Of a stretch of DNA of 64,000 nucleotides, positions 1 to 13,227 are shown in pieces. The DNA is from Guadua angustifolia (taxonomy: Eukaryota > Streptophyta > Magnoliopsida > Poales > Poaceae), in contig JAYEVE010000609.1 in assembly GCA_036346375.1 (NCBI GenBank), positions 62,001-126,000 of the forward strand, in the 5' to 3' direction. Numbering within the stretch: position 1 is the first letter of the stretch; every line of letters begins with the position of its first letter. The position numbers and the translations under genes are program-made. Under the pieces are notes generated by a model. It was not told where the DNA came from. It saw nothing but the letters and a program-made list of their open reading frames with translations, and did not search any database.

Positions 1-1172
1 CAAATTAAACCGCCTAAGTTGGAGACCGATGTGGTACAAAGTTTGGTTAGCCTCGAGATGATCTTTCCTCCTCGCATTCTTTGATATCATGGTTCATCTC
101 ACCGCTCACCTTGTCAAGGAGATAGGTATCCTCGGACAAGTGTATCGCACAACATGTTCCCTTTCGAGAGGTACATGAGTGTCCTCAAGAAGTACGCCCA
201 TAACCGTCAAGGCCCAGGAAGGCTGCATTGCCGAGGGCTACGTGACGGAAGAGGTGATAGAGTTTTGTGTTGATTACATGAATGATCTAAATCCTATCAA
301 GATCCCCATATCACGACACGAGGGGAGGCTACGGGCAAAGGGACAATAGGAAGGCAAGCGATTGCATGCAATGATCTTGTTGCATTCAAGCAAGCACATT
401 TCAACGCTCAAGCAATCAAATATAGTCGCCCCTATGTCCTTCAAAGACAAGAGTGTCCTACGTCATGAAGTTCACAGGAAGACAGAGAGTTGATAACCTC
501 AAGCGGATGGATTCTTTCGACAACCAAGCTCTGTATACATCCTTGAGGAAGGGTCAAACGATGAACTATTGCAACGCTTGGCTCGGGGACCATCACAAGA
601 AATCGTGATATTCAAGGGGTATGAGATCAATGGTTACACATTCTACACCAGATCCCGTGATAACAGAGCACCAATCGAATAGCAATGTGTCCGTATAGAC
701 GCCAAAGACAACAAATGCGGAGTTGGACACATATTATGGTTTCATAGAAGAAATATGGGAGTTTCGACTATGGACCTCTGAAGGTCCCTCTATTTAAGTG
801 CCAATGGGTCAAGCCGACTCCAAACGGTGTGAAGGTCGACAAACACAAGATGACAATCGTGGATCTCATAGAAGTCGACTATAGCGCGAACCGCTTGTTC
901 TCGTGAACGATGTGATCTAGGTCTTCTATGTAATGGACATGTCAAGCAAACCTACAAAGCAGAAGGACAAGCAAAAGGTAATGCCAAAGCGACATGTGGT
1001 TCTCCAAGGCAAACGAAGGATTGTACGAGTTGAGAACGTCACCGACGAGGAAGAGTATGGTCAGTTCGACGAGCTCCCTCCCTTTACAGTTTATGTTGAC
1101 ATAAACGTCCTGCGTGACATGTTGTCGATGCTCCTTACATATGTCACGATCATAACGAAGGAACAATTGTAA
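1..1172 (+). pseudogene. CACTA (En/Spm) transposase TNP2, C-terminal half, decayed
   Basis: Reading the plus strand in shifting frames gives the C-terminal domains of a CACTA TNP2 transposase. Around 90-350 is the DUF4218-type stretch (MVHLTAHLVKEI, FERYMSVLKKYAHNR, EVIEFCVDYMNDLNP, ISRHEGRL). Around 600-930 is the DUF4216-type stretch (GYEINGYTFYTRSRDN, GFIEEIWEFDYGPLK, LFKCQWVK). From 933 to 1172 one open frame carries the usual end (MSSKP, PKRHVVLQGKRRIV, FDELPPF). At least six small indels and stops break it, so no transposase is made from here. The N-terminal half lies to the left of the window. The gypsy element beginning at 1482 probably landed in the 3' part of the same CACTA element (inference). 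Confidence 0.85.
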
Positions 1173-1481
1173 AGACGAAGACTTAAGATGTACTACTTGT
1201 ATACAAATTATTCCATATGATCATGTTGATATGTTGATATTTAACATTGCTTGTACATAATTTCTACAAAATTATTTCTACAAATTTTAAAATGAAAACA
1301 AAGCCTGAAAACCATTTGTACAAATTTTAAAATGAGAACAAAGCCTAAAAATTATTTCTACAAGTTATTCATTTGTTCAGTTCACTTTTAATACAAATGA
1401 CATTTATTCTGTGATTTATATCCACTCTTTGAAAGGATTGCATAAATTTTAGCATACCTAAAAAGGAAATTACAGACATAC
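1173..1481. other. AT-rich tail after the CACTA transposase
   Basis: About 310 AT-rich bases without an ORF. They hold short repeats of the type ACAAATTTTAAAATGA-AACAAAGCCT (1275-1350). The last five bases, 1477-1481 (CATAC), are the left target-site duplication of the gypsy element that follows. The original sequence resumes at 13,153. Confidence 0.6.
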
Positions 1482-4477
1482 TGTCGGGACCCAAATTTGC
1501 AAATTCGGACCCTTCAGGTATTCAAAGACTAGTCCAGATCACGCTTAGTGCACACAGCCTCAACATTGGTACATATCATACCATAACCAACTAAATAATA
1601 TGTACTTTGATTAAATACTCAAACTAGTTGATCGACCTTATGGTCAAGTTACAAAGATCGCCTGCAGGCTTAAGACTTATTAAAATATTCAAATGCAATG
1701 AAATAAAATAAACTCGTGGCGCCAACCAATTTGCCACAGTAACCGACGGGCTCGCTCCCTAGTTTGTCGGCTCCTCCCGATACTCCTCCCCGAAAGGTGG
1801 TTTGCTTCTTCTTCAACTGAAGTTGTGTTGTTGTGGGTGAGTACTTTGAGCACTCAAAGAAGTCATGCATGAATGCAATTCTAATATTCTACATGCATGG
1901 CTTAGTACAAAGGATAGGCTATGGTTCATGAGCGAGACAAAGATTCAAGGTAAATAAAGAATAGATTGCAAAGCAATAAAACAAGAGTAGGAATAATAGC
2001 TTTCACAAACATTTCAATCAGAATCATTTTTCCGTCCTAAGTCCAGTTCATCATTACCAACCCAAGCATTTTCCATAAACAAGTCATTTTCATGAAAATC
2101 TAACCCTTGACCAGTAATCACCGAAGCGATGCTCATTACCGTGAGCACGGCTATTCAATAGGTTGTACACTCTGCAGAGGTTATACACTTTACCCACAAG
2201 ATACACCAAATACCACCAAGGCAAATAACCGTAATGAAGCCTTTCCAAAGTTCCATCTAAACTCAAGACGCTCGCTAAGGTTTCAACTTTGGAGGGACTG
2301 GTTACCACACCTGTGGCCCCCTCTTGCGCCATGTGAGTTCTCATTCCGCTTCTCCGGGCCTCACACCACCACGACAAGTACAAAGAATAGATTTCCCGGT
2401 TTACTCAGCTAAGCCCGCCCCATTACGGAGCTTGTGGTCAGATGAGAGACTCACTCAAATGCTCGCAAGGTTAAGTCCTTAGTTGACCGAGGCAAGACTA
2501 ACCAAGTGTGATCTCAATTATCCAAAACCAATAAAACCAAATACGACCGCCAGTTGCCACTCTTGGCCCACTGTAAACAATCTTGCCATTTGCCCCAGCC
2601 TAAATCATTTTCCCACCCCTGTTCTTTACCATTGCACCACGCACCATCATCAACTCAATAACACATGTCTCATTCACAAAGCATGTTCAATATCTCATTA
2701 AGTCAAGATTCACTTTGGTATTCCAAAATCATGAAATGTCCACGCAAGAGGGCTAAGCATACTACTTTGGTCTACTCAACCCATGTTGGCAAATTATAAA
2801 AGTCCAACTATTAATCCATATCCTAGGGTGACAAAAGATTCATGGCCTACAATTATATATGACAAGGTGGCATACAGAACTAGGCATTTAACTAATCCCA
2901 AAACTTATTCAAAATCATTTCTATCAAATTAGCATGCAATAGTTTAAATCAAAATAATTTGCTCTAATAGGTTCAACATGATCAAACACAACTTGCCTTC
3001 AAAAAGTGCCTGGTTCGGTTCTGAACTTGCTCTCGGTCGAACTTCTCCTCGAAACCGTCGGGGACTTCAACGCTCACGCAGAACGATACACAAAACAATA
3101 AAATAAATAAACAGTAGACAAACAGTGCTAAAAATTCAAATAAAATTCATAAACAGAAAGATCACAATTGTACAAATTTATAGAAATTGGAATCACTCAA
3201 ATCGGAGTTAAAACGCAAAAGTTATAAGCGTTTGAAGTTTCAAAATATATTTAAAATCAATATACCGAATTAAATAAATATTTTCTTTTTCGAAAATTAA
3301 TTATTGCGTCATCTATGACACGGTCGCCACCACGTAATCGACACGCGCCTTGCCGACGCCACCGACCGGCCTCGTGGCCGACGACAAGATGACGTCATCA
3401 TTGACTCATCGACAGTGGGATTCCACCGTGACGCCACCGACGTCACCGGTCCCCGGCGGCCGACATGCGGGCCTGCGTCTTTGTCGATGACTCATGCGCG
3501 CGACAAAGGCGGCGTGGTGCGATCGACATGTGGGTCCGCTTTGTCGGCGTCACGCGCACAAAGGAACGGCGACGCGGGTTTCACGGCCGCCTCGGATTTG
3601 CATCTAACGGTGGAGATTAGAAGATGAAGTTTACTATTTGCGGGGCAACGTGGCGAGATCCGGATCGTTGATGCGCGATCGGACGGCGGATGACGCTCGG
3701 GCTCGGCGACGTTGGCGCGACGACGAGGTTTCACCGGAGCGGAGGAAGAAGACGTGGCCGACGGCGTTTCCGTGCTCCTCCGGCGTGAAGAAGTGGCCCT
3801 TCCGACGCGGCTTGACGAGGTGAGTCTGAGGGTGTCACGGGCGACGGCGGAGGATCACCGGCGGCGACGAAACAATGCGAAGAAGTGCGGCGGACGGCTG
3901 GAGGACTTGGCGAAGCGTCAGGCGGCGGCGGCGCCTCGGGCGGTGAGAAGTGTACGGATGGATGCTTCGCAAACCGAGGAACACAGAGAGGCGGCGGCGC
4001 TTTAAATAGTGCCTCGACGTCCGGAAATGCGCGAAACCGAGGCCCACACAAAGCGGGCGGAATCCGTGGGGATCTGAATAAGCGACGTGGCGCGACGTGG
4101 ACCGCTTGATGAAGATCGGACTACTGGCGCTAGGGTTTTCGAGTGGGCCGCATGATGTTCGCCCAACACTGTTCATCCGATTTTAATTACTTTTTCGATT
4201 AAAAATAATTCCTAAAATAAAATAATCCATTTGGGGTATTAAAAATACTAGAAAAATTTTGGAAAAATTCTCAAAAATATTTTAGGACATTTGTGACTCA
4301 AATAAAATATTTCTAGCAAAATTTTATTTTAACTTTTCTATTATTCAATTAAGTTGATAAATGGTTTAATTCAAAATAAATCCAAATAATTCCAAATAAA
4401 TCCAAATAAATTCCAGAAATTCCCGTAAATTCAAAATACCATTAAAATGCAAGAAAAGCAAAAATTGTGATGTTACA
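1482..4477 (-). repeat. 3' LTR of gypsy element 1
   Basis: This 2996-bp LTR is colinear with 10,174-13,152. On the plus strand it begins TGTCGGGACCC and ends GATGTTACA. It has an AT-rich half, a GC-rich block (3300-4130) and an A/T-rich end near 4200-4470. A perfect palindrome CTCTGCAGAG lies at 2170-2179 beside a GTGGGTAAAGT-type motif that is shared with other LTRs in this window. The ORFs inside it are not genes; they recur out of frame in the other copy. Confidence 0.93.
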
Positions 4478-4492
4478 AACCTCCCCTTAACG
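4478..4492 (-). other. Polypurine tract of gypsy element 1
   Basis: Directly next to the 3' LTR the minus strand reads CGTTAAGGGGAGGTT and then TGTAACATC. This is the expected plus-strand primer of reverse transcription, and it fixes the element orientation as minus. Confidence 0.8.
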
Positions 4493-4499
4493 GAATCTC

Positions 4500-7400
4500 T
4501 AACCCGAGATTCGTGTTCGACTAAGGAATAGGTTAGGAATTCTTCTTCAGTCCTCTTCAAGGCCCCAAAGTTGCTTCGCCTCGTAATGGTTACTCCAATC
4601 GAACTCGCAGAAGTGGGTCGATTTATTCTCGTTTCTCGATCCATTGTGTCCAAGATTTTCACCGCACTCTTTATAAGTCAAATCCTTCGCAACTCGACCG
4701 ACTCTAACAAGATATGCTCTTCGCACTCTGAGACATTTCTTTAGTTGTGACACATGGAACACATCATGCACACTGCTAGAGATCTGCGGTAGCTCAACCG
4801 ATATGCTACCTCACCTCACGACTTAGAATCTTGAATGGGCCAACATATCTTGGCGCTAACTTCCCTTTAGTGTGAAACCTCTTAACTCCTTTGAGTGGGG
4901 TAACTCGAGATACACAAAATCTTCAGCTCAAAGCTCAAATCCTCGCGGCATTATCGGATAACTCTTCTCGTCTTTGATTGTGCAATTTTCAATCGCTCCT
5001 CGATCATGGCTACCGCTCTTCACTTCTCAAGAATGTCCTACCAACATATGACGCCTCCTGCCTCATTCCAATTCAACGGCGCTCGACGTGGTCTTCCATA
5101 TAGTGCTTCAAATGGCGACATCCGCAAACTTGCTCGGTAGTCATGTTGTTATAGCTGAACTCGGCGCATGGCAAGCACTTGTCCCACGGTTGTATAAGCC
5201 AATGCACATGCCCTCAACATGTCCTCCAAGATTCGATTAACTCTTTTCGCTTGCCCGTCTGCTCATGGGTGATATGCGGTATGAAATTCAGACGGGTTCC
5301 TAGAGCTTCATGCAATTTATCCCAAAATCTTGAGGTAAACTGGGTACCTCTGTCCGATACAATTTTCTTCGGAACTCCATGCAAACACACAATCCTTGAC
5401 ATATACAATTCTGCTAAGCGGTCCCCCGAATAGGTAGTCTTCACTGGTATAAAGTGGGCAACCTTTGTCAAACGGTCCACTATAACCCATATAGAGTCAT
5501 ACCCTGTCTGGGTCCTTGGTAAACCGGTAATGAAATCCATTCCGATTTCTTCCCATTTCCACTCGGTATCCTCGATTGGTCAGAGTAACCCTGCTGGCCT
5601 CGATGCATCGCTTTGACTCTTTGGCATATGTCGCACAACGCAACATGCTCGCAACTTCACGCTTCATGCTTGGCCACCAAAATCTTTCCTTTAGGTCTTG
5701 ATACATCTTAGCGCTTCTGGATGAATGGAGTACTTGGAATCATGGGCTTCTCCAAGATCACCGCTTGACTCCTTCTTGTGCGGACGATATGCGATTTTAA
5801 TCCACAATGTACCTTGCTCATCCAAATTTTGAAATCCTTTGCCTTGCCTTCCTCCATTTTAGACTTAATCCTCTCAATTTTGGCATCGTCTTTCGTCCTT
5901 CACTAATCTGATCTTCCAGGTAGGCTTCACTTCTAGAGCGGCTATAAATCCTTTAGGCACAACCTCCACCTTCAAATTTTCAAATTCCTTGCATAACTCA
6001 ACCTCGACTTGCTTCCACCAACATGTTCACCGAATGGCTTTTTCGCTTAAAGCATCGCCACCACATTGGCTTTCCCAAGGTGATAATGAATCCCAGATTA
6101 TAATCCTTGATTAGTTCTAACCACCTCCTCCGCCTCATGTTCAGATCCGATTGAGTAAATATATATTTAAGACTCTTATGGTCAAGTACACCTCACATCT
6201 GCTTCCAATCGATAGTGCCTCCATAACTTCAAAGCATGCACTACGATCGCTAACTCCAAGTCATGTGTTGGGTAGTTCTCCTCATGCGCCTCAATCGCCT
6301 TACGATACGCAACGACCTTTTCGCTCGCATTAACACGCATCCTAGTCCTTGGCGCGATGCATCACAAGATATATCAAAGCTCGCTTAAATCCGTAGTACT
6401 AACACCGCGCCGTTGTCAAACGTTTCTTCAACTCGAAACTCCGCCACATTCCGGCCCATGCGAACTTCTTTTCCTTTTTCAACAATTGCGTAAGAGGTCT
6501 CGCAATCGCTGAAAATCCTTCAATAAATCGGGGTAATAACCGCCATTCCAAGGAAACTACGAATTTGAGTCACCGCTTTGGGTGGCTCCCAATGCAACAT
6601 CGCTTCCACCTTACTTGGGTCAATCTGATTCTTCGGCGGTCACCACATGTCCAAGAAATTCCACCTTGTTCTTCCGAAGTCACACTTGCTAAACTTAGCT
6701 AAAAGTTGTCGCTCTCTTAACTTCCGTAACTAGCTTCAGATGCTCGCATGCTCTTCCCCGGTCTTGGAGTAAACTAGAATGTCATCTATGAATACAACAA
6801 CGAACTTATCCAAGTATTCCATGAAAATCTTGTTCATCATGTTCATGAAATATGCGGTGCATTTGTCAAACCAAAAGATATCATCAGAACTCAGAATGCC
6901 CATATCTTGACGAAAATGCGGTCTTGACATCGTCCGATCGAATCTTCACCGGTGATATCCTCGATCGAGGTCAATTTTGGAGAAAACTCCGGCTCCTCTC
7001 AACCGATCAAATAGGTCATCGATCCCGGTAGTGGGTACTTATTCTTGATAGTGACTTCATTCAAGGTTCGATAATCCACACACATCCCAGAACTTCCGCC
7101 CTTCTTCTTGACAAACAGAACCGGTGCTCCCCATGGCGCATTTAACTAGGTCTAATAAATCCCTTATCCAATAATTCCTCAATCGCTTCTTCATTTCGAC
7201 CAGCTCATCTGCTGACATCCGATTAGGTCTCTTAGCTATCGGGCCGTTCCGGTATTAACTCGACATAAACTCTATGTCCTCGTCGGTGGCATCCTGTAAA
7301 TCCTCCGAAATACATCCGGTATTCTCGACAACCGCACATCTTCCATGCTAACGGCCTTCACACTATTGACCATCAACTGTCCATCCCGAACGGCATTGTT

Positions 7401-8761
7401 CGAAACTCTATTTTTCTCCCACAAGAACTCTCGATCGATATGACTCTTCGTCCACGCCTAATACAACCTTATGTTTAGACAACCACCATTCCCAAAATAA
7501 CATCTAGGGTGCGGGTATCTAACACCACTAAGTTTGCTAGAACTCGCTCCATCTATAAGCAACTTTACCCCGTAACATCCTACATCGATCGAGTCTGATC
7601 GATCCCGGATTGTACTAGCAATACATGCCTAAGGTTCACCATTTTCAACCCATTGTTCACAAAGAAAATCCGAGATATAAACGAATGTGAAGCTCCGTAA
7701 TCAAATAAAATCTGCAGTGTAATCGAGTTGACAAGTAACTTACCCAAGACGACGTCCGATGTATTCGCTTTGATCGTGATCACGGTGACATGATTGACTC
7801 GCTTACCACGATACCGTGTGGCGCTCCAGATTGTGTAGCTCCACGGCTTGCTCTCGACGCTGGTGCCTTCGTTGGAGTAGTTCCAAGATTGAAGCGAATC
7901 GTGTCACTCCTCCTCCTCCTTCTAGGACAAGAATTGGCAAATGCTCTGCTCGTGATGATAAAACAACATTTAACTGCCGATCATTGCTCCTCGCACTGCA
8001 TTCCTAACCGGTGTTGGTGTCCGAAATTTTGTCCGCAGGTCTTGGTACGGTGGTGGCGCGTCATCACATTCCTTGGCCGAACTTGAAGAACTGGTTTGGT
8101 GCAACCTCAAACGCCGCACTCCGGGCGTGCTTCTCTGTCAGTGCCATTCAAGGCTTCGGTTGTCCTCCGGCCTCCTGCGCTTGTCCTCCAATATTAGCGC
8201 TTTGTTCACTAGCTCTCGAAGTCGAAAAGTGTGGGTTATGAGTCCCCCTGCATTCTCAATTGGTCCCTTCATGAATCGAGACCGCTCGCCTTATCCGTTG
8301 CTACATCCTCAAAAGGAAAGCGTACGGTGCGTGAACTTATTCAGATACTCAGACCGATTGATTGCCCCGCTTCAGCTGTTCTAAACTCCTCCTTTTCAGC
8401 TCCATGATGCCTTGGGCACATGGTATCGCCGAAAGCAATCGTGAACTCCTCCCACCGATGTCCTGTGGGTGCTCATGAGCGGCCAAGCAAGAGTTTTCCC
8501 ACCATTCATTGCGGTTCCTTCAAGCCGATGAGAGGCATAGAGTACCTCTCATTTCCTTCACACCGGGTAATGTGCAACTTTCTCTATCGCCCTTAGCCAA
8601 TCATCCGCCTCCAATGGATTGGCATTCCTGTAAAATGTAGGCGGTCGTGTCCTCATGAATTCGACTACCTCGAGTGTGGCCTCTGACCGGGTTGATCTCG
8701 TTAACTTGGGCGGGCGGTGACTGCTGATTCGCCGCATCATGGCATGCATTAACTGGTGCAT
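4500..8761 (-). pseudogene. gag-pol of gypsy element 1, multiply frameshifted
   Basis: Read on the minus strand from 8761 down. A gag capsid segment (FMRTRPPTFYRNANPLEADDW, read as two adjoining motifs) lies at 8558-8761. Retropepsin lies at 7580-7783 with LFDYGASHSF, where the usual DSG triad is DYG. The RT start is near 7200-7255 (KRP-RM-ADEL). The RT catalytic FIDDILVYS lies near 6770-6800. Zinc-binding integrase is at 5497-5706 (MYQDLKERFWWPSMKRE). The integrase core is at 5214-5540 (MDFITGLPRTQ, VDRLTKVAHF, SDRGTQF). A chromodomain-like end is at 4547-4771 (HDVFHVSQLKKCLR). No open frame exceeds about 110 codons, so no polyprotein can be made as the sequence stands. Some indels may be consensus errors, since the two LTRs also differ mainly by small indels. 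Confidence 0.85.
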
Positions 8762-9278
8762 GCAGCAATAAAGGCTCCAAAGTTCTCAGATATCAATCTG
8801 GCGGTCTTGGTTGAGGTCCTTGTCCTTCCCTATCGATGTTTCAAATGAAGCGAGAACCGCTCCCATTTCTCCTTGGTTTCACGGTGTTCACCATCCGCCG
8901 ATTGCCCCATGGTTTAGAGACGAGAGGAAATAAGAATAGACAAGTAATGGAATACTTATGCGGGTCAAAGCGTAACACAAAATCTAACTTTATTACTTTA
9001 TTAATAACTAGGTATGGTTGCTCACAATGCCTAAGGGCCTTGCAACACATACCAATCACTCACAAGCATGAAAGAAGCAAATCAAACTAATATTCTCGAG
9101 TCAAACGCTCTAAGGGTGACTCTTATTCCAAGACGCGACTCGCCGCAGAGTCTCAATCGCTAACCCTAACGCCACTCGAGCCAACCCCACCGAACTCCTC
9201 GTGGATACACCGTGGTGTGCTGGTCTTGGTACAAACCTATCCTAACGATCCTCCGCATTGGATGTGCCTCCTGACAGC
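8762..9278 (-). other. Leader between accessory ORF and gag, gypsy element 1
   Basis: About 500 bases of the minus-strand internal region between the accessory ORF and the first recognisable gag frame. No conserved domain is visible. The N-terminal part of gag probably lies here in broken frames. Confidence 0.4.
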
Positions 9279-9882
9279 TCAACCTCCATCGTTCTCGCTG
9301 ACCTCCACAGGCTCGGCTTCACTTCCACTTGCTCCGACTTCACTTCCACCGCTTTGGCTCGCTCGCTCGCTGCGGCTCTGCTGTGGCTCCTCCTGGTCTG
9401 GTCGTGTAGCTCCAAAGATCGCTCCGGCTCGTCCGCATAAATGCTGTCTCCAGCTCCCCAATCCTCTGAATAGAGTGGGCCAAGTACTCACAAGTCTGCA
9501 ACAGATGAGCCCTTGCCTTCGTGAACTCGTCACGAGACCTCTGCAGCCTCGAACTGCCTCGTCGATAACATCCTCTTGAGCGATGACATATCCGCCAAGT
9601 GGGTGATCGTGGCATCCTCCTCCTCGATGGGCTCTTGGTTGTAGCGAGTGTCTCTCGTGGGTGGTGACGTAAACACTGTGCCATCCAACTCCCCAGGGTA
9701 GGTACGAGCACCGCCTCATCGCCAGACGCGATGTCTCTCGAATCGGCCACAAATGACAACCTCTCGGCTGTGATGCGGATGGGACGACTCGCCCTCGCCC
9801 TATCCCTAGCGAGACCGTGATAGTGACATCCTGTGCAATATCCATCCGCCCGATCCACATGAGTCCCCAGAGATTGGCTCAT
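9279..9882 (-). pseudogene. Accessory ORF remnant upstream of gag, gypsy element 1
   Basis: Two overlapping minus-strand frames (9340-9882 and 9279-9860) lie between the 5' LTR and gag. The longer runs 180 codons and ends in a segment able to form a coiled coil (ARAHLLQTCEYLAHSIQRIG, then ELET). This is the same position and architecture as the extra ORF at 45,601-46,440 of gypsy element 2, which also ends in an Arg/Glu/Leu-rich helix. I do not recognise a catalytic domain. Homology between the two ORFs is inferred from position and composition, not from clear residue identity. The frame switch suggests an indel in the middle. Confidence 0.45.
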
Positions 9883-10154
9883 TCATATCCTCCAAGCTGC
9901 TGATCATACGCCAAAGCTCATGGCGCGCCCTCTAATCGCGCCACCAAAAGAGTGGATCATCCTCATCTGTCAAAGGACACTCACGTGAAACTCAGATATT
10001 TTAAACAAAGCGAATATGTGTTGAATTCAGCAAGGGGTATGAAAGAAGAGAAGGGTAAGTCGAGATTGCATTATCATCTTGGCACATTTTAGCTTTTAGA
10101 AAATAGTTTTATCCTCACTACGACCATTCTAACTAAGGGCCACCCTACACCAAG

Positions 10155-10169
10155 ATGGCTCGATACCAC
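10155..10169 (-). other. Primer-binding site of gypsy element 1
   Basis: The minus strand reads TGGTATCGAGCCATC four bases inside the 5' LTR. The usual plant initiator-Met-tRNA site is TGGTATCAGAGCCA, so one base (A) is missing here. It marks 10,174-13,152 as the 5' LTR. Confidence 0.75.
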
Positions 10170-10173
10170 CTCT

Positions 10174-13152
10174 GTCGGGACCCGAATTTGCAATCCGACC
10201 CTCGGTATTCAGCACTAGTCCAGATCACGCTTAGTGCACACAGCCTCAACATTGGTACATATCACAGTCATAACCAACTAAATAATATGTACTTTGATTA
10301 AATACTCAAACTAGTTGATCGACCTTATGGTCAAGTTACAAAGATACGCCTTGCAGTATAAGACTTATTAAAATATTCAAATGCAATGAAATAAAATAAA
10401 CTCGTGGCGCCAACCAATTTGCCACAGTAATCGACCGGGCTCGCTCCTAGTTTGTCGGCCTCCTCGATACTCCTCCTCCCGAAAGTGGTTTGCTTCTTCT
10501 TCAACTGAAGTTGTGTTGTTGTGGGTGAGTACTTTGAGCACTCAAGAAGTCATGCATGTAATGCAATTCTAATATTCTACATGCATGGCTTAGTACAAAG
10601 GATAGGCTATGGTTCATGAGCTGACAAAGATTCAAGGTAAACAAGAATAGATTGCAAAGCAAGAAAACAAGAGTAGGAATAATAGCTTTCACAAACATTT
10701 CAATCAGAATCATTTTTTCATCCTAAGTCCAGTTCATCATTACCAACCCAAGCATTTTCCATAAACAAGTCATTTTCATGAAAATCTAACCCTTGACAGT
10801 AATCACCGAAGCGATGCTCATTACCGTGAGCACGGCTATTCAATAGGTTGTACACTCGCAGAGGTTATACACTTTACCCACAAGATACAGTCAAATACCA
10901 CCAAGGCAAATAACCGTAATGAAGCCTTTCCAAAGTTCCATCTAAACTCAAGATCTTTCGCTAAGGTTTCAACACTGGAGGGACTGGTTACCACACCTGT
11001 GGCCCCCTCTTGCGCCATGTGAGTTCTCATTCCGCTTCTCGGGCCTCACACCACCACGACAAGATTCAAAGAATAGATTTCCCGGTTTACTCACTAAGCC
11101 CGCCCCATTACGGAGCTTGTGGTCGTATGAGAGACTCAGTTCAAATGCTCGCAAGGTTAAGTCCTTAGTTGACCGAGGCAAGACTAACCAAGTGTGATCT
11201 CAATTATCCAAAACCAATAAAACCAAACACGACCGCCTTGCCACTCTTGGCCCACCGTAAACAATCTTGCCATTTGCCCCAGCCTAAATCATTTTCCCAC
11301 CGGTTCTTTACCATTGCACCACGTGCCATCATCAACTCAATAACACATGTCTCATTCACAAAGCATGTTCAATATCTCATTAAGTCAAGATTCACTTTGG
11401 TATTCCAAAATCATGAAATGTCCACGTGGGGGGCTAAGCATACTACTTTGGCCTACTCAACCCATGTTGGCAAATTATAAAAGTCCAACTATTAATCCAT
11501 ATCCTAGGGTGACAAAAGATTCATGGCCTACAATTATATATGACAAGGTGGCATACAAGAACTAGGCATTTAACTAATCCCAAAACTTATTCAAAATCAT
11601 TTCTATCAAATTAGCATGCAATAGTTTAAATCAAAATAATTTGCTCTAATAGGTTCAACATGATCAAACACAACTTGCCTTCAAAAAGTGCTGGTTTCGT
11701 TCTGAACTTGCTCTCGGTCGAACTTCTCCTCGAAACCGTCGGGGACTTCAACGCTCACGCAGAACGATACACAAAACAATAAAATAAATAAACAGTAGAC
11801 AAACAGTGCTAAAAAATTCAAATAAAATTCATAAACAGAAAGATCACAATTGTACAAATTTATAGAAATTGGAATCACTCAAATCGGAGTTAAAACGCAA
11901 AAGTTATAAGCGTTTGAAGTTTCAAAATATATTTAAAATCAATATACCGAATTAAATAAATATTTTCTTTTTCGAAAATTAATTATTGCGTCATCTATGA
12001 CACGTGTCGCCACCACGTAACGACACGCGCGCCTTGCCGACGCCACCGACCGGCTCCGTCTTGCCGACACAAGATGACGCCATCATTGACTCATCGACAG
12101 TGGGACCCACCGTGGACGCCACCGACGCCACCGGTCCGTGCGCCGACATGCGGCCCGTGCTCTCGCGACTCATGCGCACACAGGCGCGCGGCGTGGTGCG
12201 ATCGACATGTGGGTCCGCCTTGTCGCCACACGCACGCCTGATGAACGGCGACGCGGGTTTCTACTGCCGCCTCGGATTTGCATCTAACGGTGGAGATTAG
12301 AAGATGAAGTTTACTATTTGCGGGCAACGTGGCGAGATCCGGATCGTTGATGCGCGATCGGACGGCGGATGACGCTCGGGCTCGGCGACGTTGGCGCGAC
12401 GACGAGGTTTCACCGGAGCGGAGGAAGAAGACGTGGACGACGGCGTTTCCGTGCTCCTCCGGCGTGAAGAAGTGGCCCTTCCGACGCGGCTTGACGAGGT
12501 GAGTCTGAGGGTGTCACGGCGACGGCGGAGGATCACCGCGGCATTTAAACAATGCGAAGAAGTGCGGCGGACGGTACCGAGGACTTCGGCGAGCTCGCGG
12601 CGGCGGCAGCGGCGCCTCAAGCGGAGAAGTGTACGGATGGATGCTTCGCAAACCGAGGAACACAGGAGAGGCGGCGGCGATAAATAGTGCCTCGACGTCC
12701 GTGAAATGCGTGGAAACCGAGGCCCACACTGCGGCGGCGGCGAATCCCATGGGATACGAATAAGCGACGTGGCGCGACGTGGACCGCTTGATGAAGATCG
12801 GACGGCTACGGCGCTAGGTTTTTCGAAGTGGGCCGCATGTTGTTCGCCCAACACTATTCATCCGATTTTAATTACTTTTTCGATTAAAAATAATTCCTAA
12901 AATAAAATAATCCATTTGGGGCATTAAAAATACTAGAAAAATTCTGGAAAAATTCTCAAAAATATTTTAGGACATTTGTGACTCAAATAAAATATTTCCA
13001 GCAAAATTTTATTTTAACTTTTCTATTATTCAATTAAGTTGATAAATGGTTTAATTCAAAATAAATCCAAATAAATCCAAATAAATTCCAGAAATTCCTA
13101 GAAATTCAAAATACCATTAAAATGCAAGAAAAGCAAAAATTGGGATGTTACA
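10174..13152 (-). repeat. 5' LTR of gypsy element 1
   Basis: A 2979-bp copy of 1482-4477. Runs of dozens to hundreds of bases are identical. Most differences are 1-3-base indels or scrambled bases at CG, CAG or CTG sites, for example CTCTGCAGAG in one copy and CTCGCAGAG here (10,855-10,863). The LTR ends at 13,152 and is followed by the target duplication CATAC. Confidence 0.93.
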
Positions 13153-13227
13153 CATACAAAGAGAAATTCAGCTTAGCATAGTTAGCTCATAAATTCCCAT
13201 ACAAAAACCCCAAAAGCAGTGTGAAAT

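Larger units (their letters stand above)
1482..13152 (-). mobile_element. Ty3/gypsy LTR retrotransposon 1, complete, minus strand
   Basis: An 11.7-kb element bounded by two ~3-kb LTRs and a perfect 5-bp target duplication CATAC (1477-1481 and 13153-13157). On the coding (minus) strand the LTR starts TGTAACATC and ends GGTCCCGACA. A primer site like initiator Met-tRNA follows the right-hand 5' LTR, and a polypurine tract precedes the left-hand 3' LTR. The internal part, read right to left, holds an accessory ORF remnant, gag, protease, RT, RNase H, integrase and a chromodomain-like C-terminus. That order (integrase last) is Ty3/gypsy, and the C-terminus suggests a chromovirus of the Tekay/Del type. 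Long LTRs recall rice families such as RIRE3 or RIRE8, but the exact family is not shown. The ORFs are heavily frameshifted. Confidence 0.93.

Noticed and set aside
942..1166. Minus-strand ORF over the CACTA transposase end
   Set aside because: Shadow of the plus-strand TNP2 frame, which has clear family motifs.
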